Source of the DNA: Streptomyces sp. Ag109_O5-1
GTDB lineage: Bacteria; Actinomycetota; Actinomycetes; Streptomycetales; Streptomycetaceae
Length of the DNA stretch: 64,000 nt
NCBI RefSeq assembly: GCF_003814875.1
Contig: NZ_RKQF01000001.1
Coordinates: forward strand, 682,001-746,000
Direction: 5' to 3'
Part shown: positions 41,045 through 50,529 of the stretch, piece after piece
Layout: every line of letters begins with the position of its first letter
Position numbering within the stretch: the stretch's first letter is position 1
The notes under the pieces: generated by a model
What the model was told of the DNA's origin: nothing
Database searches by the model: none
The model's input: only the letters and a program-made list of their open reading frames with translations
Made by a program: the position numbers and the translations under genes

Positions 41045-41970
41045 CGACCACCACCCCGACGGCCACGGCCGTACCGGCACCCCCGGAACAGGCCCGCCCC
41101 GCCCGCACCCGAAGGCCCCGCGCCCGCCGCAGCACTCCGTTGACGATCGCCATGCTGGCGGCCCTCGCCTACTTCCTGCTCCCGCTGTGCTGGCTGCTCA
41201 TCGCCTCGACCAAGAGCACCCAGGACCTGTTCAACACCTTCGGCCTGTGGTTCTCCCACGCTCCCCAGCTCCTGGCGAACGTCAAGGCGACCTTCACCCA
41301 GGACGACGGCGTCTTCGTGCACTGGCTCCTCAACACGGTCCTGTACGCCGGCGTCAGCGCGGTCGGCGCCGCGCTGCTCGCCACCGCGGGCGGGTACGGC
41401 TTCGCCAAGTTCCGTTTCCGCGGCGACCGGCTCGCCTTCAACCTGGTCCTCGGCGCCGTCATGATCCCGACCACCGCGCTGGCGATCCCGACCTATCTGC
41501 TCTTCGCCAAGGCGGGCCTGGTCAACACCCCGTGGGCGGTCATCCTGCCGTCCCTGGTCAACCCGTTCGGCCTCTACCTGATGCGCATCTACGCGGCGGA
41601 CGCCGTCCCGGACAGCCTCCTGGAGGCCGCGCGCATCGACGGAGCCGGGGAGGCCCGGATCTTCTTCCGGATCGCCCTCAGGCTGCTGGGCCCCGGCCTG
41701 GTGACGGTCCTGCTGTTCACCCTCGTGGCGACCTGGAACAACTACTTCCTGCCGCTGATCATGCTCAACGACCCCAGCCTCTACCCGATCACGGTCGGCC
41801 TCGCGAGGTGGGCCGACCAGGCCCAGAACGGCGGGGCCGGGGCGAGCAGCGACATGCTCGCGCTGGTCGTGACCGGCTCGCTGATCTCGATCGTCCCGCT
41901 GGTCGCGGCCTTCCTGCTGCTCCAGCGGTACTGGCAGAGCGGGCTCGCGGCCGGCGGCGTCAAGCAGTAA
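41041..41970 (+). CDS. carbohydrate ABC transporter permease (MalG-like)
   Basis: 309 residues. A basic N-terminal tail precedes six helices (LTIAMLAALAYFLLPLCWLL, LLATAGGYGFAKFRFRG, VMIPTTALAIPTYLLFAKAG). The EAA loop is SLLEAARIDGAGEARIFFRI, ALRLLGPGLV. ATG 41041 overlaps the previous stop (ATGA). No ATP-binding subunit gene is in the operon; in Streptomyces such importers commonly share the ATPase MsiK encoded elsewhere (established for cellobiose and maltose systems, inferred here). Confidence 0.93.
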   Translation: MTTTTPTATAVPAPPEQARPARTRRPRARRSTPLTIAMLAALAYFLLPLCWLLIASTKSTQDLFNTFGLWFSHAPQLLANVKATFTQDDGVFVHWLLNTVLYAGVSAVGAALLATAGGYGFAKFRFRGDRLAFNLVLGAVMIPTTALAIPTYLLFAKAGLVNTPWAVILPSLVNPFGLYLMRIYAADAVPDSLLEAARIDGAGEARIFFRIALRLLGPGLVTVLLFTLVATWNNYFLPLIMLNDPSLYPITVGLARWADQAQNGGAGASSDMLALVVTGSLISIVPLVAAFLLLQRYWQSGLAAGGVKQ

Positions 41971-42000
41971 CTCCCCCACTCTCTCTCGGAGGTCTCCTTC

Positions 42001-44139
42001 ATGGCGGCTCTGCCTGCCCGTGTCCTGTTCGGTGCCGCGTACTACCACGAGTACCGGCCCCCCTATGGCACCGACCGTCCCGCCGAACGCCTCAAGACCG
42101 ACCTCGACCTGATGGCCGACGCGCATGTCACCGTGATCCGGGTCGGCGAGTCGGTCTGGTCGACCTGGGAGCCGGAGAACGGGCGGTTCGACCTGGACTG
42201 GCTGCAGCCGGTGCTGGACGGCGCCCACGAACGCGGGATCTCCGTGGTCCTGGGCACCCCGACGTACGCCGTCCCGCCGTGGCTGGCCCGCCAGTACCCG
42301 GAGATCACCGGCGAGCGGCGCACCGGTGAGCGGATCGGCTGGGGCGCCCGGCAGGAGGTGGACTTCACACACCCGGCCTTCCGGTTCCACGCCGAACGGG
42401 TCGTCCGCCGCATCGTCGCCCGCTACGCCGGCCACCCCGCGGTCGTCGGCTTCCAGGTCGACAACGAACCGGGAAACGAACTCCTGCACAACCGGGGCGT
42501 GTTCGAGCGGTTCGTCGACCATCTGCGGGAAAAGTACGGTGACGTCGAGACCCTGAACCGCGAGTGGGGCCTGGTGTACTGGTCCCACCGGCTGTCCACC
42601 TGGGCCGACCTGTGGACCCCGGACGGCAACGTGCAGCCCCAGTACGACGTCGCCTGGCGGGAGTTCCAGGCCCGCCAGGTCACCGAGTTCATCGGCTGGC
42701 AGGCGGACATCGTCCGCGAGTACGCCGGCCCCGAGCAGTTCGTCACCACCTGCATCTCCTACACCCGCCCGGCGGTCGAGGACGACGAGCTCACCGACCG
42801 TCTCGACATCGCCGCCGGCAACCCGTACTACGCCATGCAGGACGGGCTCCTGCTGCCGGACCCCACCCCGGACGACCACGAGCAGCAGTGGAAGACCACC
42901 GGTGTGTGGGCACTCCGCCGGACCGCCGACTGGATGTACTCCTCCCGGCAGGCGCCCTTCCTGGTCACCGAGACCAACGCCGGTTCCATCGGCTTCCCTT
43001 GGGACAACCGGCCCGCCTACGACGGTCAGTGGCGCCAGGCCGCCTGGGCGCTGGTCGGGCGCGGGGCCCGCATGATCGAGTACTGGCACTGGCACACCCT
43101 GCACTTCGGCGCGGAGACCTACTGGGGCGGCATCCTGCCCCACACCGGCCGGCCCGGCCGCACCTATGCCGAACTGGCGCGGTTGGGAGGGGAGTTCGAG
43201 ACTGCCGGTGCCCTCGTCGCCGGTCTGGAACCGGACGCGGACGTCACGATGGTGTACTCCACACCGAGCAAGTGGCTGATGCAGAAGTACCCGCCGTTGG
43301 CCAGGCCCGACGGCGAGCCCGACCCGGCCGCCTACGACGGCATCTTCGACCCCTTCTACCGGGGCGCCTTCGACGCCGGCCGCCAAGTACGCATCGTCCA
43401 CGCCCGCCAACTGCACGATCCGGCCGGCGAACAGGCGGGCCTCACACCGCAGGAGATGGTCCGCCGGCACCCGGTCCTGGTCGTCCCGGCGCTGTACCTC
43501 GCCGCCGACACCACCCTCGACCGGTTCGCGGCCTACGCGCACGCCGGCGGCCATCTGGTCCTCGGCCCGCGCACCGGCTACGCCGACCACGAGGCCCGGG
43601 CCCGCACCGAACCGGCCCCCGGCCGCCTCACGGACGCGGCCGGGGTGTCGTACGACGAATTCAGCAATCTGGTGCGGGAGCTGCCGGTACGGTCCGTGCC
43701 CGGCGGCCCGCTCCGCCTCCCCGAAGGTGCCACGGCGACCCGCTGGGCGGACGGGCTGACCGTCACCGACGCCGAGGTACTCGTCGCCTACGACCACCCG
43801 CACTTCGGCCGCTGGCCCGCCGTCACCACCCGGCGTCACGGCGCGGGCCGGGTGACCTGCGTCGGTACGGTGCCCGGCCGGGACCTCGCCCGGACGCTGG
43901 CCGAGTGGCTGGCGCCGTCCCCGGCCCACGGCTGGCGGGACCTCCCCGCCACCGTCACCGCAACGACCGGCACGTCACCCGACGGGCGCCGCGTCCATAT
44001 CGTCCACAACTGGAGCTGGGAGCCCGCGAGCGTCCCCGTCCCGGTGCGCCTCACCGACGTTCTCGACGGCACGTCCCTCCCCGTGGGCACGGCACTGGAC
44101 CTCGGTCCGTGGGACGTACGCGTCCTCGTCACCGCGTAA
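42001..44139 (+). CDS. GH42 beta-galactosidase
   Basis: 712 residues, normal for family 42. The catalytic TIM barrel starts FGAAYYHEYRPPYGTDRPAE, contains the acid/base glutamate in GFQVDNEPGNELLHNRG, and the nucleophile glutamate in PFLVTETNAGSIGFPWDNRP. WSTWEPENGRFDLDWLQPVL and YWHWHTLHFGAETYWGG are family-typical. The trimerisation and C-terminal beta domains follow. No signal peptide, so it hydrolyses imported galactosides in the cytoplasm. SD GGAGG lies 8 nt before the ATG. It is 30 bp after the permease gene, the last gene of the operon, followed by a strong hairpin. Confidence 0.94.
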   Translation: MAALPARVLFGAAYYHEYRPPYGTDRPAERLKTDLDLMADAHVTVIRVGESVWSTWEPENGRFDLDWLQPVLDGAHERGISVVLGTPTYAVPPWLARQYPEITGERRTGERIGWGARQEVDFTHPAFRFHAERVVRRIVARYAGHPAVVGFQVDNEPGNELLHNRGVFERFVDHLREKYGDVETLNREWGLVYWSHRLSTWADLWTPDGNVQPQYDVAWREFQARQVTEFIGWQADIVREYAGPEQFVTTCISYTRPAVEDDELTDRLDIAAGNPYYAMQDGLLLPDPTPDDHEQQWKTTGVWALRRTADWMYSSRQAPFLVTETNAGSIGFPWDNRPAYDGQWRQAAWALVGRGARMIEYWHWHTLHFGAETYWGGILPHTGRPGRTYAELARLGGEFETAGALVAGLEPDADVTMVYSTPSKWLMQKYPPLARPDGEPDPAAYDGIFDPFYRGAFDAGRQVRIVHARQLHDPAGEQAGLTPQEMVRRHPVLVVPALYLAADTTLDRFAAYAHAGGHLVLGPRTGYADHEARARTEPAPGRLTDAAGVSYDEFSNLVRELPVRSVPGGPLRLPEGATATRWADGLTVTDAEVLVAYDHPHFGRWPAVTTRRHGAGRVTCVGTVPGRDLARTLAEWLAPSPAHGWRDLPATVTATTGTSPDGRRVHIVHNWSWEPASVPVPVRLTDVLDGTSLPVGTALDLGPWDVRVLVTA

Positions 44140-44152
44140 CCGCTCCCGGGCG

Positions 44153-44185
44153 GGTGGGCGCGGCGGCCACTGGTCCGCGCCCACC
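44153..44185 (+). terminator. terminator hairpin after GH42 operon
   Basis: A perfect 11-bp stem GGTGGGCGCGG / CCGCGCCCACC with an 11-nt loop lies 13 bp after the beta-galactosidase stop. Confidence 0.75.
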
Positions 44186-44272
44186 TGCGCGTTTCCCCGT
44201 CGGGCACACCGATAGCATCGGTTACGACGGCAGTGACGGAGTACTCGGTCGAAGCAGGGGGACGAGCCGGCG

Positions 44273-46076
44273 GTGACAGGTGGGGCAGCACGGCTGCGGG
44301 TGCCGGTGGGTGCGGAGGCGGAGCGGTGGGTCACGCGTACAGGCTGCCGGCGGGTCCTGTTCATCGTGCACAACGTCACGTCCGCGACGCGTCTGCTGGA
44401 CGTACTCCCCTTGTTCCACAGCGATGTTCGTGTGCAGATGTTCGCCACCTGCACGGGATCGTCGCCGTTCCTTGCGGGAGTACCCGAACTGCTGGCCGAG
44501 GCAGGCCTGCCGGTGCTCCCCTGGGAACAGGCCAAGGACACGGAGTTCGACCTGGCGATCGCCGCGAGCTACGGTGGCGAACTGGGTTCAATACAGGGCA
44601 AGTTGGCCATACTTTCACACGGTGTTGGATACAATAAGAGACTGGCGTCACCCGTCACCCGTCACCCGTCACCCGTCACCCGACACCCGACACCCGACGC
44701 CGGTCTTCGGGCTGTCGCCGGAATGGTTGTTGGAGAACGGGCGTCCGCTCGCGACGGCCACCGTCCTCTCGCACCCCGAGCAGCTGGCGCGCCTGCGTGC
44801 GGCCTGTCCGGCGGCTGCGCCCACCGCCGTCCTCGCTGGGGACCCGTGCTACGACCGTATCCTCGCCGCGCTCCCCGACCGTGACCGCTTCCGCCGTGCG
44901 CTCGGTGTGGGTCCGGGTCAGCGGCTGATCGTCGTCAGTTCGACCTGGGCACCGCGCTCCCTGTTCGGCGGCTCCGGAAGTGCGGAGTCGGCCGATCTGC
45001 TCCCCTGGCTGCTGTCCCGGCTGGCGGCGGAGTTGCCCGCCGACGAGTACCGGAGCGTCGCGGTCCTGCATCCCAACATCTGGTACGGCCACGGGCCCGG
45101 GCAGGTCCGCGCCTGGCTGGACAACGCACGGCGGGCCGGCCTCGACGCGATCCCTCCCCTGGCCGAGTGGCGGCAGGCCCTGATCGCCGCCGACTGTGTC
45201 CTCGGGGACCATTCGAGCGTCACCTACTACGCGGCGTCCATCGGGGTGCCCGTCCTGCTCGGGGCGTTCCCGCAGGAGGACCTCGACCCGCTCTCGCCCG
45301 TCGCCGCCCTGGGCCGCACCGCTCCCCGTCTGGTCCGCCGAGGCACCCTCCGCGCCCAGATCGACCGCGTGATCGCCTCGCACGACCCCACCCGCTCCAA
45401 GGACCTGGCGGAGCTGACCAGTTCGGCACCGGAGGAATCCGCGGTACTGCTCCGGCGCCTGTTCTACGGCCTCATGGACATCCCGGAGCCGGCGCACCCG
45501 GCGCTGCTCGACCCGCTCCCTCTGCCGCCCTTCCGCCCGGCCCGCCGGACCGCCCCGGTGCGCGTACTGGCCGGCGGCATCGGCGACGATCCGCCGGCCG
45601 TCGCCCTCGGCCGGTACGCGGTGGTCGGCGGCGAGCCCGACCCCGCGGAGGAGCTCGCGGTGGGGGTCGAATCGGCGCACACGCTCGTCGACGAGGAGAC
45701 CCGGGACACCGGCCGGCTGCGCGTCGCCGACATCGTCGTACGACGCGCGCCCGAGGACGATCCCCGGCTGGGCCCGCCGGCCGCGTGGACGGCGGAGGCG
45801 CTCGACCGGTACCCGTTCTGCGGGCTGGTCGCCTACGTCGACGGACCGGACCGCTGTGTCGTGCGCACCCGCGAGGGGGACCTCGTACGGCTGTCGGCCG
45901 CGCCGGCCCCCGACGGGCGGCCCGACCTGTGTGATCCGGCCGCCTACGCCTCCGCGCTCCATGCCTGGCTCACGAGCGGCCGGGACCTGGCGGCGGCCGG
46001 GGCGGGGATCAGCATCCGCACGGGGAGCACGGCGCACCGTGTCAGGGTCGAGGTGGTGGACCCGGCCGCATCCTGA
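44273..46076 (+). pseudogene. CDP-glycerol glycerophosphotransferase-like protein, split by a heptanucleotide repeat (possibly phase-variable)
   Basis: GTG 44273 (GGGGGA upstream) opens a frame reading RRVLFIVHNVTSATRLLDVL, FDLAIAASYGGELGSIQGKL, AILSHGVGYNKRLAS. Then comes the repeat tract at 44648-44696. After the tract the protein continues in another frame: FGLSPEWLLENGRPL, RLIVVSSTWAPRSLFGGSGS, VAVLHPNIWYGHGPG, ADCVLGDHSSVTYYAASIGV, PVLLGAF. The two halves together are one GT-B-like protein related to teichoic-acid glycerophosphotransferases (the GDHSSVTYYAA motif aligns with the D-x-S-S motif). As sequenced, translation ends at 44884 (203 residues). Removing one 7-bp unit, or adding two, restores a single frame (598 residues with six units). 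The reading is either an OFF phase or a true mutation; sequencing error in the tract is a third option. Confidence 0.75.
44648..44696 (+). repeat. coding heptanucleotide tandem repeat, (TCACCCG)5(ACACCCG)2
   Basis: Seven contiguous 7-bp units lie inside the glycerophosphotransferase-like gene. Because 7 is not a multiple of 3, each unit gained or lost changes the reading frame. Three units encode seven residues (S/T-P-V/D-T-R-H-P), so the tract is a flexible linker when in frame. Six or nine units give the full protein; seven, as here, do not. Confidence 0.85.
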
Positions 46077-46085
46077 TCCGGTCTG

Positions 46086-48482
46086 TCACGCCTGTACCCC
46101 GGCGAGCCGCGTCCGCACCCTTTCGAGTCCGATCCGGTCGCCGTGCTCCTCGTAGCACGCGGCGGCGGCCCGGAGATCCGCCGCCTCCTCGGCCGGGCGT
46201 CCCAGACGGCGCAGGCACCGGGACCGCGCGTCGAGGGCGTCCGCGAGCTGCAGTCCCGCACCCGCCTCGGTCATGACCTTGACGGCCTCGTCCAGGCAGA
46301 CACGGGCCTGCTCGGCGTCCTGCGCGTCCAGGTGTGCGTCGCCCAGGCTCATGTAGACGCGTCCCGCGTTGTAGGGGTCGCCGCCGGGCAGCCGGCGGAA
46401 CCGCGCGAGGGCGTCGTTCAGCCGGGCGACGGCGGCGGTGAAGTGGCGCTGCCTGGTCAGGGCCCGGCCGATGTGGTGTTCCAGCAGGGCCGTGGCACGC
46501 GGCACGTCGGCCCGTCCGTCCGCGTCCGGACCGATACGGCCGAGGATCTCCTGTGCCTCCTCGAAGCACCGCTGGGCCGCCGCGAACTCCCACTGCTTGA
46601 GGTGGAGCAGTCCGAGCGCCTCGACGGCGGTGGCCTCGCCCCGGTGGTGCCCGCAGGCCCGGTCCGCGGCCCTGGCGTTCGCGAGTGCCCCGGCGGCGTC
46701 TTCCGCCCGGCCCGCCCCCATGTGGCCGAAGGCGAGCTGGGTCCACATCCGGCCCACGGCGCGCGGGTCGCCGAACTCCGCCGCGCTGCGCCGGGCGGCC
46801 TCGACGCCGAGCAGGTGGGTGTCGATCCACTGCGCATGGAAGCCGAGCATCAGGTGCAGACCCCACATGGCCTCGCACAACTGCCATACGAGGTCGTCGA
46901 ATCCGTGGTGTGCGGCGGCCCGGACGACGGCCGCGAGGTTCTCCCGTTCCTGCCGCAGTTCAGCCAGCGCACGCCTGCCGTCCGCGGGGTCGCGGTGTTC
47001 CGGCAGGACGAGTCCCCGATAGGCGGGGCCGAGCCGCCAGCGCAGCGGCATGACCCTGAAGTCCGCCGCCGCCGCGAAACGCAGCTGCGCGGCCGCCACC
47101 CGGCGGACCGTGGCGGCCATCCGGCCGTGGCCGTCCTCGGCGGCCGCGAGCCCGTGGGCGTGGGCCCGGGTCAGGTCGTGGAACCGGTAGCGTTCCTCTC
47201 CGACCTCGTCCAGCAGATGCACCCGGGCCAGCCGCTCCAGCGCGGCCCGTGCCTCGTCCTCGCCGACCTCCGCCGCACGGGCTGCGCACGTCACGGTCAC
47301 GGTCGGCCAGGGCCACACCGCGATCGCACGGTAGAACGCCCGGCTCTCGGAGGTCAGTTCGCCGTACGCGACGTCCTGGACCAGACGGACGGGATCGGCC
47401 GGGGCATCGGGGGCCGGTGCTCCGATGGCGGCACCTCCGTGGTCGTGGCTGTGGCTCCGGCCGGAGAGCTGCTGTGCGACCCGTTCCCAGGTCAGGTGTT
47501 CCCGGACGGCCAGTCCGGCACCCGTGGTGCACACCGCGAGCGGAACCCCGCCGGTGCCCTCGGCCACGGCCCGGACGACCGCGTCCGGGGCGGCCTGGCG
47601 GTCACGGCCGGCGACCCGTCTGATCAGGGTGACGGAATCCTCGGTGGACAAGGGTCCGAGCGACAGCGTCCGGGCCCCGTGGCCGGCCACGAGCCGCCCC
47701 GGCCGGTGCCGGCTCGTCACCAGGACCAGGCACTCCGACGAGGCCGGGAGCAAGGGGATCACCTGGGCATCGTCATGGGCGTTGTCCAGTACAACGATCA
47801 GGCGCCGGCCTGCCGTGCAGTCGCGGTACAAATCCCGCTGCCGTGCCTCGTCGCCCGGCACCATGGCCGGCGGCACCCCGAGCCGCTCCAGGAAGCGCGC
47901 GAGCACGTCGGAGGGCGGGAGTGCGGTACTGGCGGAGGCGCCTTCCAGGTCGGCGAACAGGGCGCCGTCGGGGAACCGGTCCAGCAGTTCGATCGCGCCG
48001 CGGACGGCGGTGGCGGTCTTGCCCATGCCGCCCGGCCCGGTGAGCACGGCGATCGTCGGCGCACCGGGCGCGGGGCCCTCCTCGTCCAGCAGCGCCCCGA
48101 GCCAGGCGAGTACCTCCTCGCGGTCGGTGAACGCCGCCGTCGCCGGGGGCAGCATCCGCGGCCGGGAGGCGGCGTGCGCCACGGCCGGCACCGTGCGTGG
48201 CGCCAGCAACGACGCCTCCCGGGCCCACTCCGTCACCTCGCGGGCGAACTCCGGTGAGGTACGGGCGAGTTCGAGCAGTCGCGAGGCGGCGGCCGTCCGC
48301 TCGGACTCGGTGACCGGCAGCGCGGCCGGGCCCGGACCGCTCCCAGTGGCCGCACGGCCGCGGCTGAGCAGGTCGTACAGCCGCTCGGAGGTCCGTCTGC
48401 CGGCCTCACCGCCCGCCCCGGACAGGGCACCCGAGGCGACCGTGCCGACGGCCGAGAGCACCATGCCCATCAACGCTTCCAC
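46086..48482 (-). CDS. NB-ARC (STAND) ATPase with tetratricopeptide repeats
   Basis: About 798 residues from GTG 48482; GTG 48491 is the alternative. The N-terminus (MGMVLSAVGTVASGALSGAG) is typical of a Streptomyces TPR-STAND group. The NB-ARC core has Walker A TGPGGMGKTATAVRGAIELL, Walker B RRLIVVLDNAHDDAQ, LVTSRHRPGRLVAG and GGVPLAVCTTGAGLAV. A winged-helix segment follows (ERLARVHLLDEVGEERYRFH, DLTRAHAHG). The C-terminal 300 residues are TPR-like helical repeats. It lacks the SARP DNA-binding domain of AfsR, so it is probably a signalling switch, not a direct regulator. It is divergent from SCO2400 and convergent with the gene at 44273. Confidence 0.88.
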   Translation of the reverse strand: MEALMGMVLSAVGTVASGALSGAGGEAGRRTSERLYDLLSRGRAATGSGPGPAALPVTESERTAAASRLLELARTSPEFAREVTEWAREASLLAPRTVPAVAHAASRPRMLPPATAAFTDREEVLAWLGALLDEEGPAPGAPTIAVLTGPGGMGKTATAVRGAIELLDRFPDGALFADLEGASASTALPPSDVLARFLERLGVPPAMVPGDEARQRDLYRDCTAGRRLIVVLDNAHDDAQVIPLLPASSECLVLVTSRHRPGRLVAGHGARTLSLGPLSTEDSVTLIRRVAGRDRQAAPDAVVRAVAEGTGGVPLAVCTTGAGLAVREHLTWERVAQQLSGRSHSHDHGGAAIGAPAPDAPADPVRLVQDVAYGELTSESRAFYRAIAVWPWPTVTVTCAARAAEVGEDEARAALERLARVHLLDEVGEERYRFHDLTRAHAHGLAAAEDGHGRMAATVRRVAAAQLRFAAAADFRVMPLRWRLGPAYRGLVLPEHRDPADGRRALAELRQERENLAAVVRAAAHHGFDDLVWQLCEAMWGLHLMLGFHAQWIDTHLLGVEAARRSAAEFGDPRAVGRMWTQLAFGHMGAGRAEDAAGALANARAADRACGHHRGEATAVEALGLLHLKQWEFAAAQRCFEEAQEILGRIGPDADGRADVPRATALLEHHIGRALTRQRHFTAAVARLNDALARFRRLPGGDPYNAGRVYMSLGDAHLDAQDAEQARVCLDEAVKVMTEAGAGLQLADALDARSRCLRRLGRPAEEAADLRAAAACYEEHGDRIGLERVRTRLAGVQA

Positions 48483-48699
48483 CCCGGACACCCCCAACTC
48501 GCTGTTCCCGCAATGGTATCGACGCGATCGGCCGCCGGCCTGCGCGGAACGCCGACGGCATCTGTGCAGAAGCGACACACAGACTGCACACTGCCTTGCC
48601 AAAGGCTCGCTACCGTTCTGGCCGTTCGATCCCACGTGCGAACGAGATCAGGCCACGGCTCAGGACGCCGCTGGCGCAGTCGAGTCAGGAAGACCGCGG

Positions 48700-49488
48700 A
48701 TGGACTACTGCTCCTCGTGCCGTCGGCACCTCAACGGCGCCCTGGCGTGCCCCGGATGCGGCGCCTACGCCCCGGACATCGCGCCCCGCGCCACCGCGGC
48801 CCCGGTGGCGACCGGTGCGGCGGTCTGGCAGGCCCCGGCCGACAGCGCGTGGCACGACGACCCGGACGCGTACGCCGAAGAGCACGCCGAGGACCCTTAC
48901 GACGGCCCGGACACCGCTGCGGCGGCGTCGCCGCTCGGCCGGGCGGCCCGCCGCCGCCAGCGGGCCCGCTGGAAGAAGAACCAGCGCCGGGCCGTGGTGG
49001 CCACCGCGGTCGCCCTGGTCGGCGGCGGTCTGACCGTCGCCTCGCTGGACCGGCAGTCCACGGACCGGGCCCAGGCGGCCACGGCCCCGGACAACACGAC
49101 CATGGGGGTGGCGGGAGAACAGGCCACCGAGCCCACCCTGGCGGTGTCGACGCCGACCGGCCGGCACCGGGCCCCCGACTCCACGCCCGCCGCACGGACG
49201 GCCGCGGTGAACGCCCCGCACGAGCAGACCGCGGGCACGCCCCGGGTCACTTCGACACCCCGGCAGAACACCGGTGCCTCGGCGCGGCCCACGGCGACGT
49301 CCGCGGCCCAGCCGCAGTCCGCCGCCACCACGTCCGCCAGCACTGCCGCGCAGTCGCAATCGCAGCCGACGGCCACGCCCACCGCCACCGCCACCACCGG
49401 CACATCGACGTCGACGGCGAGTCCCGCGCCGACCGCGACCGCGACCGCGCCCTCGCAGCTCTGCCTGCTCGTCATCTGTCTGGGCTGA
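48700..49488 (+). CDS. SCO2400 family protein (zinc-ribbon membrane protein)
   Basis: 262 residues. The N-terminal MDYCSSCRRHLNGALACPGC, GAYAPDIAP is a CxxC...CxxC zinc ribbon diagnostic of this Streptomyces family. A basic stretch (RRRQRARWKKNQRR) precedes one transmembrane helix (AVVATAVALVGGGLTVASLD, about residues 105-123). The long Ala/Thr/Ser/Pro-rich outer region ends in the hydrophobic LCLLVICLG. ATG 48700 has AGGAAG at 7 nt. Function is not known; the layout suggests a cytoplasmic zinc-ribbon reader tethered to a stalk crossing the membrane. Confidence 0.88.
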   Translation: MDYCSSCRRHLNGALACPGCGAYAPDIAPRATAAPVATGAAVWQAPADSAWHDDPDAYAEEHAEDPYDGPDTAAAASPLGRAARRRQRARWKKNQRRAVVATAVALVGGGLTVASLDRQSTDRAQAATAPDNTTMGVAGEQATEPTLAVSTPTGRHRAPDSTPAARTAAVNAPHEQTAGTPRVTSTPRQNTGASARPTATSAAQPQSAATTSASTAAQSQSQPTATPTATATTGTSTSTASPAPTATATAPSQLCLLVICLG

Positions 49489-49507
49489 CCGCCGAGGGGG
49501 CGGTCAG
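49485..49507. terminator. bidirectional terminator containing both stop codons
   Basis: CTGACCGCC / GGCGGTCAG form a perfect 9-bp stem with loop GAGGG. The TGA of SCO2400 is in the left arm and the TGA of the M64 peptidase is in the right arm. Confidence 0.75.
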
Positions 49508-50520
49508 GTGATGCCGAGCTGGAACCATCCGGCCCAGCCGCCCGTCGCGTCCCACCAGTTGGACATGGTGCGCCCGTCCGCCGCCGCGGCGAAGACGTCG
49601 AGGTGCTCGGGGTAGCGGGCGACGACGCTGATCGGCGTGCGGTCGCGGGCGGGCAGGGTCGCGAGCGGGCCGATCCGGTTCCAGATCACCTGTCGGCACA
49701 CCCGGCAGAACGGGACGCCCAACTCGGGCATCTTGCAGGTGTATTCGGGCCGGTGGGCGCCGCAGTGGTAGTAGTGCGCGCCCTCGAAGGTGCCGACCGT
49801 CCCGGTGGGGACCGTGCTGGGCCGTGAGTCCACGGTCGCGCAGTTCGGGTTGCTCATCGTGGGCAGGGCCGTGTTCGCGGCGACCGCCCAGCCCCATTTC
49901 AGGGTGGTGCGGTCGGTGTTCAGCGTGACGTTCGGCTCGGAGGGCTCACCGGCCGGATGGTGGTCGTGTCCGGTCTCGTTGCCGCCGGCGTAGTACGGGT
50001 ACTCGTCCGCGAGCCCGTACGCCGTGTGCCCGGCCTCATGGATGGCGATCTCGGTCGCGCCGCTCGCCAGGGAGTACGTGCCGACCGAGCCTCCGCTGCC
50101 GCCGTAGACGGTGGAGTTCACCACGACGATGGCGGCGGAGAACACCGGCACCTGGGCCGCGGCGGTCTGGAGGACCGTCGAGTTGTTGCACACGAGCAGC
50201 CGCCGGATGCCGTTCGCGCCGAACGTGGAGTCGAAGTACGTGCGGGCCGTGGCGCCGGTACTGCCTGCGCCGGCCGGGTCGTCGGCTCCCGAGTCGGTGG
50301 AAGTGACGTTGACCCGCCAGATGTTGATCGCCGGCGCGAGTTCGTCGTAGGGCGCGGTGGCGGTCAGCGCGTTGACGAAGTCCTTGCAGGCGGTGTTGAA
50401 ATCGGTCTGCTGCGCGGCGGTGAAGCCGTCGCCCAGCAGTACGACGGTGAAGGCCCGGTTGCGCGGCGCGGATCCGAAGGTCTGGGTACGGCCCTGGACG
50501 GTTCCGTCGGAGGTGGTCAT
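49504..50520 (-). CDS. M64 family metallopeptidase (IgA peptidase M64)
   Basis: 338 residues. The zinc-binding motif HEAGHTAYGLADEYPYYAGG (HExxH plus downstream acid) and FTVVLLGDGFTAAQQTDFNT, CKDFVNALTATAPYDELAPA identify family M64. A Cys-rich segment (YYHCGAHRPEYTCKMPELGV, PFCRVC) follows. The last 40 residues (ARYPEHLDVFAAAADGRTMS, NWWDATGGWAGWF) are a single blade of the lectin-like beta-propeller that in relatives has several blades. No signal peptide is seen from ATG 50520, which is odd for this family; the product could be cytoplasmic or exported otherwise. The small ORF at 50530 lies 9 bp upstream. Confidence 0.87.
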   Translation of the reverse strand: MTTSDGTVQGRTQTFGSAPRNRAFTVVLLGDGFTAAQQTDFNTACKDFVNALTATAPYDELAPAINIWRVNVTSTDSGADDPAGAGSTGATARTYFDSTFGANGIRRLLVCNNSTVLQTAAAQVPVFSAAIVVVNSTVYGGSGGSVGTYSLASGATEIAIHEAGHTAYGLADEYPYYAGGNETGHDHHPAGEPSEPNVTLNTDRTTLKWGWAVAANTALPTMSNPNCATVDSRPSTVPTGTVGTFEGAHYYHCGAHRPEYTCKMPELGVPFCRVCRQVIWNRIGPLATLPARDRTPISVVARYPEHLDVFAAAADGRTMSNWWDATGGWAGWFQLGIT

Positions 50521-50529
50521 CCCGGCCCC

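Noticed and set aside
40996..43929. Minus-strand 977-codon frame across the GH42 gene
   Set aside because: It is antisense to the beta-galactosidase, whose catalytic motifs are intact.
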